Source: Shewanella putrefaciens (lineage in GTDB: Bacteria; Pseudomonadota; Gammaproteobacteria; Enterobacterales; Shewanellaceae). From it: 64,000 bases of DNA. Location: the NCBI RefSeq assembly GCF_016406305.1, contig NZ_CP066369.1:4296501-4360500 (forward strand), in the 5' to 3' direction. A program made the translations under genes and the position numbers. Below are positions 52,621-60,275 of the stretch, piece by piece. The notes beneath the pieces were generated by a model that was not told the origin of the DNA, made no database searches, and saw only the letters and a program-made list of their open reading frames with translations. Numbering within the stretch: the first letter of the stretch is position 1; the number at the start of each line of letters is the position of its first letter.

Positions 52621-54563
52621 GCTGGCTGGCAAAACTATACGAAACCTACGAGCAAGCGCAGCAACTCTCTGCCGATTTACCGCAGGAACAGCAGTTAATG
52701 CCAGTTAGCCATACCCCACAGAATGCGCATATTAATATTGTGATTGATGGTGATGGCAATTTCGTAAGAGCGGAAGTGCTAGATAAAACGCAAATAGTGC
52801 TACCGGCAACAGAGCAGTCTGCCGGGCGAAGCAGTGGCCTTGCACCTCACCCACTAGCAGACAAAATTCAGTATGTCGCGGGTGATTATTCTGCGTTTGG
52901 AGGGAAAAAAGCATCAGGCTATGAGCTATATGAAGCTTTGTTACGCTCTTGGTGCGAGTCAGAGTTTGCTGTATCTACAATCAAAATTATTCACTCCTAT
53001 ATCGTTCAGAAAACGGTTGTGGCGGACCTGATTAAATATGGTGTATTGCATGCCGCAGACGGTGAACTATTAACAAAATGGTCGGAAGACTCTGAAGCAC
53101 CTGCCATTTTTAAGTTATTACCAAAAGAAAAAGGTTCGCTAGATCAAGGTTCTGCATTAGTGTGCTGGACTGTTGAAATACCCGGTATTGCCCAATCTAA
53201 AACCTGGCTTGATCCCGCTATCCAACAAAGCTGGATTAATTTTGATAGTTTAAATGGCGGTAAGCCGGGCCTGTGTTTAATAAAAGGCGAACAAAGTGTT
53301 TTGGCTTCAAACCACCCTGCCAAAATTCGCCACAGTGGCGATAAAGCAAAATTAATCTCTGCTAACGATAGCAGTGGTTTTACCTTCAGAGGCAAGTTTA
53401 CCGATAGTGAGCAAGCATCGGCAGTGAGTTTTGACGTTACCCAAAAAGCACATAATGCGCTGCGCTGGTTACTTGGGCGGCAAGGTTTTCGCAATGGAGA
53501 TCAAGCTTATGTCAGTTGGGCGGTATCGGGTAAACAGATCCCAAATCCATTCTCTGATCCATGGGATCTGCTAAATGCCGAAGCCCTACCTGAAAAAGAT
53601 CACTCGCTGGATTTAGGCCAAAGTTATGCGCTAAACCTGAAAAGTCACCTAAAAGGCACGGGTAAAGGAGCGTTGGAGCGTAACGAGAGCATTTGTATTC
53701 TGGGGCTGGATTCCGCCACGCCAGGCCGTATGGGAATTATTTACTACCGTGAAACGATAGCGGAAGAGTTTTTAGCCTCGTTAGAAAAGTGGTATCAGGA
53801 TTTTGCCTGGCCGCAGCGGCATAAAGTAACGCTGAACAGTGAGAGTAAAAGTAAAGCGGTCGAGAAAACAGTTTGGTCGGTTTGCGCTCCTGCACCTTAT
53901 AAAATTTGGGATGCAGTTTACGGCGATGTTTTAAAAAGCACTGATTCACTAAAGAAAAACCTGACAGAACGTCTGTTGCCCTGCATTGTTGAAGGCCGCC
54001 CTTTGCCGATAGACATTGTTAATTACGCAGTAAAACGGGCAACAAATCGCTTAGCCTACAAAAGTGATGAAACATGGAAGTGGGAGCAAAACCTCGGTAT
54101 TGCTTGCGCTCTGTACAAAGGCTTTTGCAAACGCACACCTCTTTCAAAATATCAAAAGGACTACGCCATGGCATTAGATGAAACCAGTACCTCACGGGAC
54201 TATTTATATGGCCGCCTATTGGCGGTAGCTGAAAATATTGAATCCTATGCGCTTTACAAAGCGGGTGAAAAGCGTAACACCACAGCTGACCGTTTAATGC
54301 AACGCTTTGCCGACAGGCCGTTTTCCACTTGGCGTAATCTGGAGCTGGCACTAAAGCCCTATATGCATCGTTTGCAAAATGTTAGCCCCGGCTTTTTAAA
54401 GCTACGAAAAGACTTGCTGGATAGCATTCAGTCGACTTTCGATACTACGGAATTTAAATCAGACAAAGCGTTAAGCGGTGAGTTTTTATTGGGATTTCAC
54501 TGCCAGCGCTTAGAGCTAAACAGTAAAAAAGATGCGGTAGAAGCCGCAGATACAGCAGAATAA
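52617..54563 (+). CDS. cas8c: Type I-C Cascade large subunit Cas8c (Csd1)
   Basis: 648 residues. MSWLAKLYETYEQAQQL start, HPLADKIQYVAGDYSAFGGKKASGYELYEALLRSWCES, then HNALRWLLGRQGFRNGDQAYVSWAVSGKQIPNP, and GRMGIIYYRETIAEEFLASLEKWYQDFAWPQRH are typical Csd1 segments. The large subunit recognises the PAM and helps Cas3 recruitment. The last 131 residues form a helical domain that can also be made separately as Cas11c from an internal start at 54168. Overlaps cas5c by four bases and is followed by cas7c after 10 bases. Confidence 0.97.
   Translation: MSWLAKLYETYEQAQQLSADLPQEQQLMPVSHTPQNAHINIVIDGDGNFVRAEVLDKTQIVLPATEQSAGRSSGLAPHPLADKIQYVAGDYSAFGGKKASGYELYEALLRSWCESEFAVSTIKIIHSYIVQKTVVADLIKYGVLHAADGELLTKWSEDSEAPAIFKLLPKEKGSLDQGSALVCWTVEIPGIAQSKTWLDPAIQQSWINFDSLNGGKPGLCLIKGEQSVLASNHPAKIRHSGDKAKLISANDSSGFTFRGKFTDSEQASAVSFDVTQKAHNALRWLLGRQGFRNGDQAYVSWAVSGKQIPNPFSDPWDLLNAEALPEKDHSLDLGQSYALNLKSHLKGTGKGALERNESICILGLDSATPGRMGIIYYRETIAEEFLASLEKWYQDFAWPQRHKVTLNSESKSKAVEKTVWSVCAPAPYKIWDAVYGDVLKSTDSLKKNLTERLLPCIVEGRPLPIDIVNYAVKRATNRLAYKSDETWKWEQNLGIACALYKGFCKRTPLSKYQKDYAMALDETSTSRDYLYGRLLAVAENIESYALYKAGEKRNTTADRLMQRFADRPFSTWRNLELALKPYMHRLQNVSPGFLKLRKDLLDSIQSTFDTTEFKSDKALSGEFLLGFHCQRLELNSKKDAVEAADTAE
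54168..54563 (+). CDS. cas11c: Internally translated Cascade small subunit Cas11c (candidate)
   Basis: 131 codons at the 3' end of cas8c, same frame, starting at Met518 of Cas8c (MALDETSTSRDYLYGRLLAVAE). An AGGA lies seven bases before this ATG (54157-54160), ideal for an internal ribosome site. In studied type I-C systems the small subunit is made in just this way from the cas8c 3' end and is needed for stable Cascade; length (about 120-130 residues) and predicted helical content agree. That this start is used here is inference. Confidence 0.7.
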   Translation: MALDETSTSRDYLYGRLLAVAENIESYALYKAGEKRNTTADRLMQRFADRPFSTWRNLELALKPYMHRLQNVSPGFLKLRKDLLDSIQSTFDTTEFKSDKALSGEFLLGFHCQRLELNSKKDAVEAADTAE

Positions 54564-54573
54564 GGAAAACAGC

Positions 54574-55404
54574 ATGAGCTTACAAAATAAAATCGACTTC
54601 GCCATTATTTTTTCAGTAAAAAATGCCAATCCAAATGGCGATCCGTTAAATGGTAACCGCCCACGTACTGACTATGATGGTTTGGGCGAAATTACCGACG
54701 TATGCCTAAAGCGCAAAACACGGGATCGCTTACAAGATTCAGGTCAGGCAATTTTTGTGCAGTCTGATGAGAAAAAAACCGATGGCTACCCAAGTTTGCG
54801 AGCAAGAGCTGAAGGCGTGTTAGGTAAAGATGCTCTGAATGCGAAGAAAACAAAACCAGAAGATGCAGCAAGACTGGCATGTGAAACCTGGTTCGATGTT
54901 CGGACCTTTGGTCAGCTATTTGCATTTAAAAGCGAAGAGAAAGATGGCGTTTCAATCCCTATCCGCGGCCCGGTTAGCATTCAATCGGCCTTTAGCCGTG
55001 AACCAGTAAGCATTACCAGCACCCAAATCACCAAAAGTGTTAGTGGTGATGGTGATGGCAGTAAAAAAGGTTCGGACACTATGGGGATGAAGCATCGTGT
55101 TGATCAGGCGGTGTATGTTGCATATGGTGCAATGTCACCACAACTGGCAGAAAAAACCGGCTTTAGTGATGCTGATGCAGAGGTAATAAAATCGATACTA
55201 CCTAGGTTATTCGAAGGCGATGCTTCTTCTGCCCGACCAGAAGGTTCTATGACTGTTGAAAAGGTGATCTGGTGGCAGCATAACAGCAAAGCTGGTCAAT
55301 ACTCGTCGGCCAAAGTACACAGGTCGTTGGATGTAAAACCAGATGGCAGCTATCAGTTAACATCTTTGGATAACTTAGTAGCCGAAGAAATAGACGGATT
55401 CTAA
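54574..55404 (+). CDS. cas7c: Type I-C Cascade backbone subunit Cas7c (Csd2)
   Basis: 276 residues. IDFAIIFSVKNANPNGDPLNGNRPRTDYDGLGEITDVCLKRKTRDRLQD is the Csd2/Cas7 start; WFDVRTFGQLFAF, IRGPVSIQSAFSREPVSITSTQITKSVSG and MGMKHRVDQAVYVAYGAMSPQLAEKTGFSD follow in the family order. It forms the helical backbone along the crRNA spacer. Followed by a 121-base gap with a hairpin before cas4, so the interference genes end here. Confidence 0.97.
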   Translation: MSLQNKIDFAIIFSVKNANPNGDPLNGNRPRTDYDGLGEITDVCLKRKTRDRLQDSGQAIFVQSDEKKTDGYPSLRARAEGVLGKDALNAKKTKPEDAARLACETWFDVRTFGQLFAFKSEEKDGVSIPIRGPVSIQSAFSREPVSITSTQITKSVSGDGDGSKKGSDTMGMKHRVDQAVYVAYGAMSPQLAEKTGFSDADAEVIKSILPRLFEGDASSARPEGSMTVEKVIWWQHNSKAGQYSSAKVHRSLDVKPDGSYQLTSLDNLVAEEIDGF

Positions 55405-55417
55405 CTTTGCAAAACAA

Positions 55418-55442
55418 CAGAGCCTGCAGCAATCAGGCTCTG
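55418..55442. terminator. Hairpin between interference (cas7c) and adaptation (cas4) genes
   Basis: Perfect 9-base stem CAGAGCCTG (55418-55426) / CAGGCTCTG (55434-55442) with 7-base loop, 14 bases after the cas7c stop. Followed by GAAAAC and not by T, so it is more likely a processing/stability or attenuating structure than a full terminator. Nothing else recognisable in 55405-55525. Confidence 0.5.
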
Positions 55443-55525
55443 AAAACGCCAGTGTACCAACACTATCAGGTTAATTTGGGGATAGCAGATGAACCTCCAA
55501 GAGCTAAGACAGCTCAGGCAATAGT

Positions 55526-56167
55526 ATGAATGATGTCCGATTGATCCCACTTGCTGCGCTTCAGCACTACGCTTTTTGCCCACGCCAATGTGCGTTAATT
55601 CATAACGAGCAGGTGTGGGCAGATAATTATTTAACGGCACAAGGCAACTTGCTGCACGAGCGTGTGGATAGCGGCGAACCGGAAACCCGAAAAGGGATCA
55701 GGTTTGAGCGGGGTGTACAGGTTGCGGCGCCGAATATTGGCATCACCGGCAAACTGGATCTGGTTGAAAAAGAGATATCTACCGGTGAGCTGTTTCCGGT
55801 GGAATACAAGCGTGGCAAACCCAAAATCAGCGACTGGGATGAAATTCAGCTTTGTGCCCAGGCCTTATGTCTGGAAGAAATGACCGGGCGGATTGTGGCT
55901 GAAGGAGCACTTTGGTACAACCAAACCCGTCACCGCCAAGCGGTAAGTTTTACACCAGAATTGCGCCAGCGCACCTTACAGGTGATTGCTGATGTGGCGG
56001 CCATGCTGGAGTCGGGCATTACTCCAAAAGCGGTGTATGACAAACGTTGCCATGCTTGCAGTTTGTTTGATTTGTGCAACCCGAAGTTACTACAACATGA
56101 TAAAAGTACGCAGTATGTGAACCGCCTTTTTTCAACGGAAGATTTCGATGAAGAAACTCCAGAATAG
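55526..56167 (+). CDS. cas4: CRISPR adaptation exonuclease Cas4
   Basis: 213 residues, RecB-like nuclease with iron-sulfur cluster Cys: N-terminal C in YAFCPRQCALI and C-terminal CHACSLFDLC. Nuclease core: HERVDSG, GKLDLVEKE (Asp), FPVEYKRGKPKISDWDEIQLCAQALCLEE (the ExK and QxxxY-type motifs). Cas4 trims prespacers and selects those with a proper PAM end. Overlaps cas1 by 20 bases. Confidence 0.96.
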   Translation: MNDVRLIPLAALQHYAFCPRQCALIHNEQVWADNYLTAQGNLLHERVDSGEPETRKGIRFERGVQVAAPNIGITGKLDLVEKEISTGELFPVEYKRGKPKISDWDEIQLCAQALCLEEMTGRIVAEGALWYNQTRHRQAVSFTPELRQRTLQVIADVAAMLESGITPKAVYDKRCHACSLFDLCNPKLLQHDKSTQYVNRLFSTEDFDEETPE

Positions 56168-57164
56168 TTTATACATCAATACGCAAGGTGCGTATCTGCA
56201 TAAAGAACGTGAAACTTTAGTTATTGATATTAACAAAGAAAAAGTAGCTCAATTCCCTATTCATGGTATTGGTGCCATCTTTTGTTTTGGTAATGTCATG
56301 GTGTCACCACAAGTGATGGGCTTTTGTGGTGAAAACTCTGTCAATCTGGCATTTTTTACCGAATACGGCAGGTTTTTAGCAAGGGTACAAGGTAAGCAAA
56401 CGGGCAATGTGTTGTTGCGTCGTGCTCAATATCGTAAAGCGGACGAAGACCCGGTGTCTGTCGCCAGAAATATTGTGGCGGCAAAAATTCAGATGCAAAA
56501 GCAGGTGTTGCAGCGCCACCAACGCAACCATGGAAATGCCACTGAGTTTAGTCAGCAAATCACAGCAATTAATCATGTTTTGGATACGTTAAAACAATGC
56601 TCAGATTTAGACAAAATCCGCGGTTATGAAGGGGAAGCTGCATCCAGATATTTTTCAGTGTTTAATCTGCTGCTGACCAACAAAGACAAGGGCTTTGAGT
56701 TTTCAGGCCGAGTCAGGCGGCCTCCGACAGATCCAGTCAATTGTTTGTTGTCCTTTATGTATTCTGTACTTGGTAACGATATCAGCGCCGCGTTGCAAGG
56801 CGTAGGCCTAGATCCTCAGGTTGGCTTTTTGCACCAGGAAAGGCCTGGGCGGGATAGCTTAGCCCTTGATCTGCTGGAAGAGTTCAGAGCCTTTATTGCC
56901 GACAGATTGGTACTGACCCTGCTGAACCGACAGCAGCTCAAACCGTCAGATTTTGTGACTGAAACAGGTGGTGCTGTAAAGCTAAAAGACGACGCCAGAA
57001 AGCTGGTGTTGAAAGAATATCAAAGCCGGAAGCAGCAAAAAATCCGGCATCAGTTTTTAGACGAAGACGTTGAAATTGGTTTGTTACCTCATGTGCAGGC
57101 ACTGTTACTGGCAAGGCATATTCGTGGTGATTTACAGCAATATCCACCTTTTATCAGTAAGTAA
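56148..57164 (+). CDS. cas1: CRISPR integrase Cas1 (type I-C)
   Basis: 338 residues. LYINTQGAYLHKERETLVI start, central IRGYEGEAASRYFSVF with the metal-binding Glu, PTDPVNCLLSFMYSVLGNDISAALQGVGLDPQVGFLHQERPGRDSLALDLLEEFRAFIADR with the conserved His and Asp/Glu. With Cas2 it integrates new spacers at the leader end. ATG preceded by GGAAG and located within cas4. Confidence 0.98.
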   Translation: MKKLQNSLYINTQGAYLHKERETLVIDINKEKVAQFPIHGIGAIFCFGNVMVSPQVMGFCGENSVNLAFFTEYGRFLARVQGKQTGNVLLRRAQYRKADEDPVSVARNIVAAKIQMQKQVLQRHQRNHGNATEFSQQITAINHVLDTLKQCSDLDKIRGYEGEAASRYFSVFNLLLTNKDKGFEFSGRVRRPPTDPVNCLLSFMYSVLGNDISAALQGVGLDPQVGFLHQERPGRDSLALDLLEEFRAFIADRLVLTLLNRQQLKPSDFVTETGGAVKLKDDARKLVLKEYQSRKQQKIRHQFLDEDVEIGLLPHVQALLLARHIRGDLQQYPPFISK

Positions 57165-57182
57165 ATTTGTGGGGGAATTTGT

Positions 57183-57476
57183 ATGATGGTGCTAATTACC
57201 TATGACGTATCTTTTGACAATGAAGGTGGGCAACGTCGGCTTAGGCACATTGCAAAAATTTGCCAGAACTATGGCACCAGAGTGCAGTATTCGGTGTTCG
57301 AATGCGATATCGACCCTGCTCAATGGGTTTCTTTAAAATCGAAACTGTTATCAACCTATGATGATAGTATCGACAGCTTGCGTTTTTACATTTTGGGTAA
57401 AAGCTGGCGTAGTAAAGTAGAACATCATGGTGCCAAAGCCACGCTGGATTTGTTTGCTGATCCTCTCATTATTTAG
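57183..57476 (+). CDS. cas2: CRISPR adaptation protein Cas2
   Basis: 97 residues, ferredoxin-like fold: VLITYDVSFDNEGGQRRLRHIAKICQNYGTRVQYSVFECDIDPAQW, with the Asp at the end of strand 1, and SLRFYILGKSWRSKVEHHG. GGGGGA lies six bases before the ATG. Dimer bridging two Cas1 dimers. The stop is directly followed by two copies of GCTAACC at the beginning of the CRISPR leader. Confidence 0.97.
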   Translation: MMVLITYDVSFDNEGGQRRLRHIAKICQNYGTRVQYSVFECDIDPAQWVSLKSKLLSTYDDSIDSLRFYILGKSWRSKVEHHGAKATLDLFADPLII

Positions 57477-57656
57477 CTAACCGCTAACCTATAGTGCTCT
57501 TTAAAAAGCCGGAACATTAGCGGCATCTTTAGTTACTGATCCCAAAGGTAATTAAGGATATCGCTTTCCTTTTCCCATGTATTATCTTTGAATTAATCTG
57601 ACGTTAGCGTAAATGTGGCTAACAGGCTAGACTAGCTCTGCCTTTGCAAAAAGGCA
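57477..57656 (+). promoter_or_regulatory. CRISPR leader
   Basis: 180 bases between cas2 and the first repeat, more A/T-rich than the array. Visible elements: direct repeat GCTAACC twice (57476-57489), inverted repeat GTTAGC/GCTAAC (57603-57608 and 57618-57623), and a hairpin TGCCTTT-GCAA-AAAGGCA (57639-57656) that abuts the first repeat. It should contain the array promoter and the anchoring site for Cas1-Cas2. Leader polarity is supported by the clean repeats on this side and decayed repeats at the far end. Confidence 0.85.
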
Positions 57657-60157
57657 GTCGCGCCCCGCACGGGGCGCGTGGATTGAAACGCTTACATCAA
57701 ACCTACGGTTTAATAATCCCTTTGTCGCGCCCCGCACGGGGCGCGTGGATTGAAACTTTGATCAGTAAGGCAGAGGTTCCGCGCGCATCAAGTCGCGCCC
57801 CGCACGGGGCGCGTGGATTGAAACGCCCTCGAGTAATCATGCTTGAGAACGTCGAAGGTCGCGCCCCGCACGGGGCGCGTGGATTGAAACTTCTAGCCAC
57901 TCGTCGCGCCACTGTTCAAGCCATGTCGCGCCCCGCACGGGGCGCGTGGATTGAAACGTCAATTTTATGCTGGCTGTCACTGGGTTTGGTGGTCGCGCCC
58001 CGCACGGGGCGCGTGGATTGAAACTTATAAGAGCAACGATGCAATAGGGCGCTTAATCGTCGCGCCCCGCACGGGGCGCGTGGATTGAAACTTCATTTTT
58101 ATAATCACCGTCATAGCCAAGTGGGTCGCGCCCCGCACGGGGCGCGTGGATTGAAACCGTCACCTTCGGTACATGTCTGAAAATTTGCACCGTCGCGCCC
58201 CGCACGGGGCGCGTGGATTGAAACTCGCGGAACTGGGCAAATATGGCACCGCTTGATTGTCGCGCCCCGCACGGGGCGCGTGGATTGAAACGTAATAGCG
58301 ATTGATTGCCGTGGCGAGTGGAGGCAGTCGCGCCCCGCACGGGGCGCGTGGATTGAAACACAATCTAACGGTGACGGCCATGGCGAACTCAAGTCGCGCC
58401 CCGCACGGGGCGCGTGGATTGAAACATTTGGGTTCATATTCTTGAACACAAACGGACGAGTCGCGCCCCGCACGGGGCGCGTGGATTGAAACAGCTTCCT
58501 GCTTGGCCTGTTGTTCAGCCTGTTCCGTCGCGCCCCGCACGGGGCGCGTGGATTGAAACGGGTATATTATTTAGGGATTATTAAACCGTAGGGTCGCGCC
58601 CCGCACGGGGCGCGTGGATTGAAACGCTCACATGCTGGACTTTGATACCGCTGAATTTGTCGCGCCCCGCACGGGGCGCGTGGATTGAAACGCTTTAGTG
58701 TTGAGCGTTTAAGCGCAGAGATCACGTCGCGCCCCGCACGGGGCGCGTGGATTGAAACTCAGTTAACTCTATAGTCCTTACCAGTGCACCAGAGTCGCGC
58801 CCCGCACGGGGCGCGTGGATTGAAACTGCAAAGTCGATATCTGCTGGTGATATTGGTCTAGTCGCGCCCCGCACGGGGCGCGTGGATTGAAACTGCATTG
58901 CTGATTTTATCTAACTGCATACTCTGAGTCGCGCCCCGCACGGGGCGCGTGGATTGAAACACCACAAGCAATGCTAAAGCTTGCTACTGCGTTAGTCGCG
59001 CCCCGCACGGGGCGCGTGGATTGAAACTCGCGCTGTGCAATCGCTAAGTCGAGACCAAACGTCGCGCCCCGCACGGGGCGCGTGGATTGAAACAGAGATA
59101 GTCGCTTATCAGTATCTCTACTCAATAGTCGCGCCCCGCACGGGGCGCGTGGATTGAAACACTGAAATACTGAGTGTTGTCATTGTACATCTTGTCGCGC
59201 CCCGCACGGGGCGCGTGGATTGAAACCGCTAACAGACTGGATACTAAACCAGAACGTAGAGTCGCGCCCCGCACGGGGCGCGTGGATTGAAACCTGCCGT
59301 GGCATCATTGCTGCACAGCATTAGGGGGTCGCGCCCCGCACGGGGCGCGTGGATTGAAACCTTCGTCAGCCGTTGCAATACCAAGTGCGCCAGTGTCGCG
59401 CCCCGCACGGGGCGCGTGGATTGAAACTTAACTGCACAAGCTGCTCTGGATTTGGTGATGACGTCGCGCCCCGCACGGGGCGCGTGGATTGAAACACTAA
59501 CAAGCAGTTTGATGAGGTAACAACTTACGTCGCGCCCCGCACGGGGCGCGTGGATTGAAACAAACTAACAAAGGAAGTTGTGCAGCGGTGGGCTTGCGTC
59601 GCGCCCCGCACGGGGCGCGTGGATTGAAACAATAACTTTGAAATCGACTTTTGATAGCTTTAACGTCGCGCCCCGCACGGGGCGCGTGGATTGAAACATA
59701 TGTGATTAGATAAAAATGCTAACTCTTAACTGTCGCGTCCCGCACGGGGCGCGTGGATTGAAACTGCTAATGGTCTACCTTCTGAATCAACTTCTCAGGG
59801 TCGCGTCCCGCACGGGGCGCGTGGATTGAAACGGCTTTGTTCGCGGCTTCGGTTCATTTGAAGAAAGTCGCGTCCCGCACGGGGCGCGTGGATTGAAACA
59901 ATTTCGAGTAACACTTCGGTGTTAGGGTCAATAATGTCGCGTCCCGCACGGGGCGCGTGGATTGAAACGAAACGGGTGAAGAACCGACAGTATGTGCTAA
60001 CAGTGTCGCGCCCCGCACGGAGCGCGTGGATTGAAACATTGAGGTTTCAAACGCCATCGTGCGAACAAACTCGTCGCGCCCCGCACGGGGCGCATGGATT
60101 GAAACTCTATCGTAGGATAACTACACTAAACCGCCTCATGTCGCGTCCCGCACGGGG
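57657..60157 (+). CRISPR. Type I-C CRISPR array, 37 full repeats, 37 spacers, one truncated end repeat
   Basis: Repeat of 33 bases starting GTCGCGCCCC and ending GTGGATTGAAAC; positions 3-10 and 15-22 form an 8-base GC stem with a GCAC loop, the type I-C pattern cut by Cas5c. Full repeats begin at 57657, 57724, 57792 and so on to 60073; spacers are 33-36 bases. Repeats 1-31 are identical. Repeats 32-35 carry C7T (kept as a G-U pair in the stem), repeat 36 has G17A, repeat 37 has G22A, and the last (60140-60157) has C7T and stops after 18 bases. The leader is on the cas2 side. Spacers 1 and 14 overlap on opposite strands. Confidence 0.99.
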
Positions 60158-60174
60158 ATAAATAGGTTCGGGGT

Positions 60175-60229
60175 CCTAAAACCTAGGGCCTATCTCCTAA
60201 AACCTAGGTCCTAGCCCCTAAAACCTAGC
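60175..60229. repeat. Three 21-bp tandem repeats after the array
   Basis: CCTAAAACCTAG recurs at 60175, 60196 and 60217 (period 21); the first two copies continue with G to give CCTAGG. The block starts 17 bases after the broken last CRISPR repeat and may mark the junction between island and core genome. Confidence 0.85.
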
Positions 60230-60275
60230 CCCTACGCATTATGCTAAAGGTCCGATAAACAGTATTTTTACGCAA

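Noticed and set aside
58493..58526. Spacer 13 resembling the Gln/Ala-coding repeats of ftsY (possible self-targeting).
   Set aside because: The longest exact match I find is about 9-10 bases. It more likely comes from a phage gene for a similar coiled-coil protein.
57644..60161. Open reading frames running through the CRISPR array on both strands.
   Set aside because: They arise because the 33-base repeat is a multiple of three and translates to the same short peptide repeatedly; none has a ribosome site or domain.
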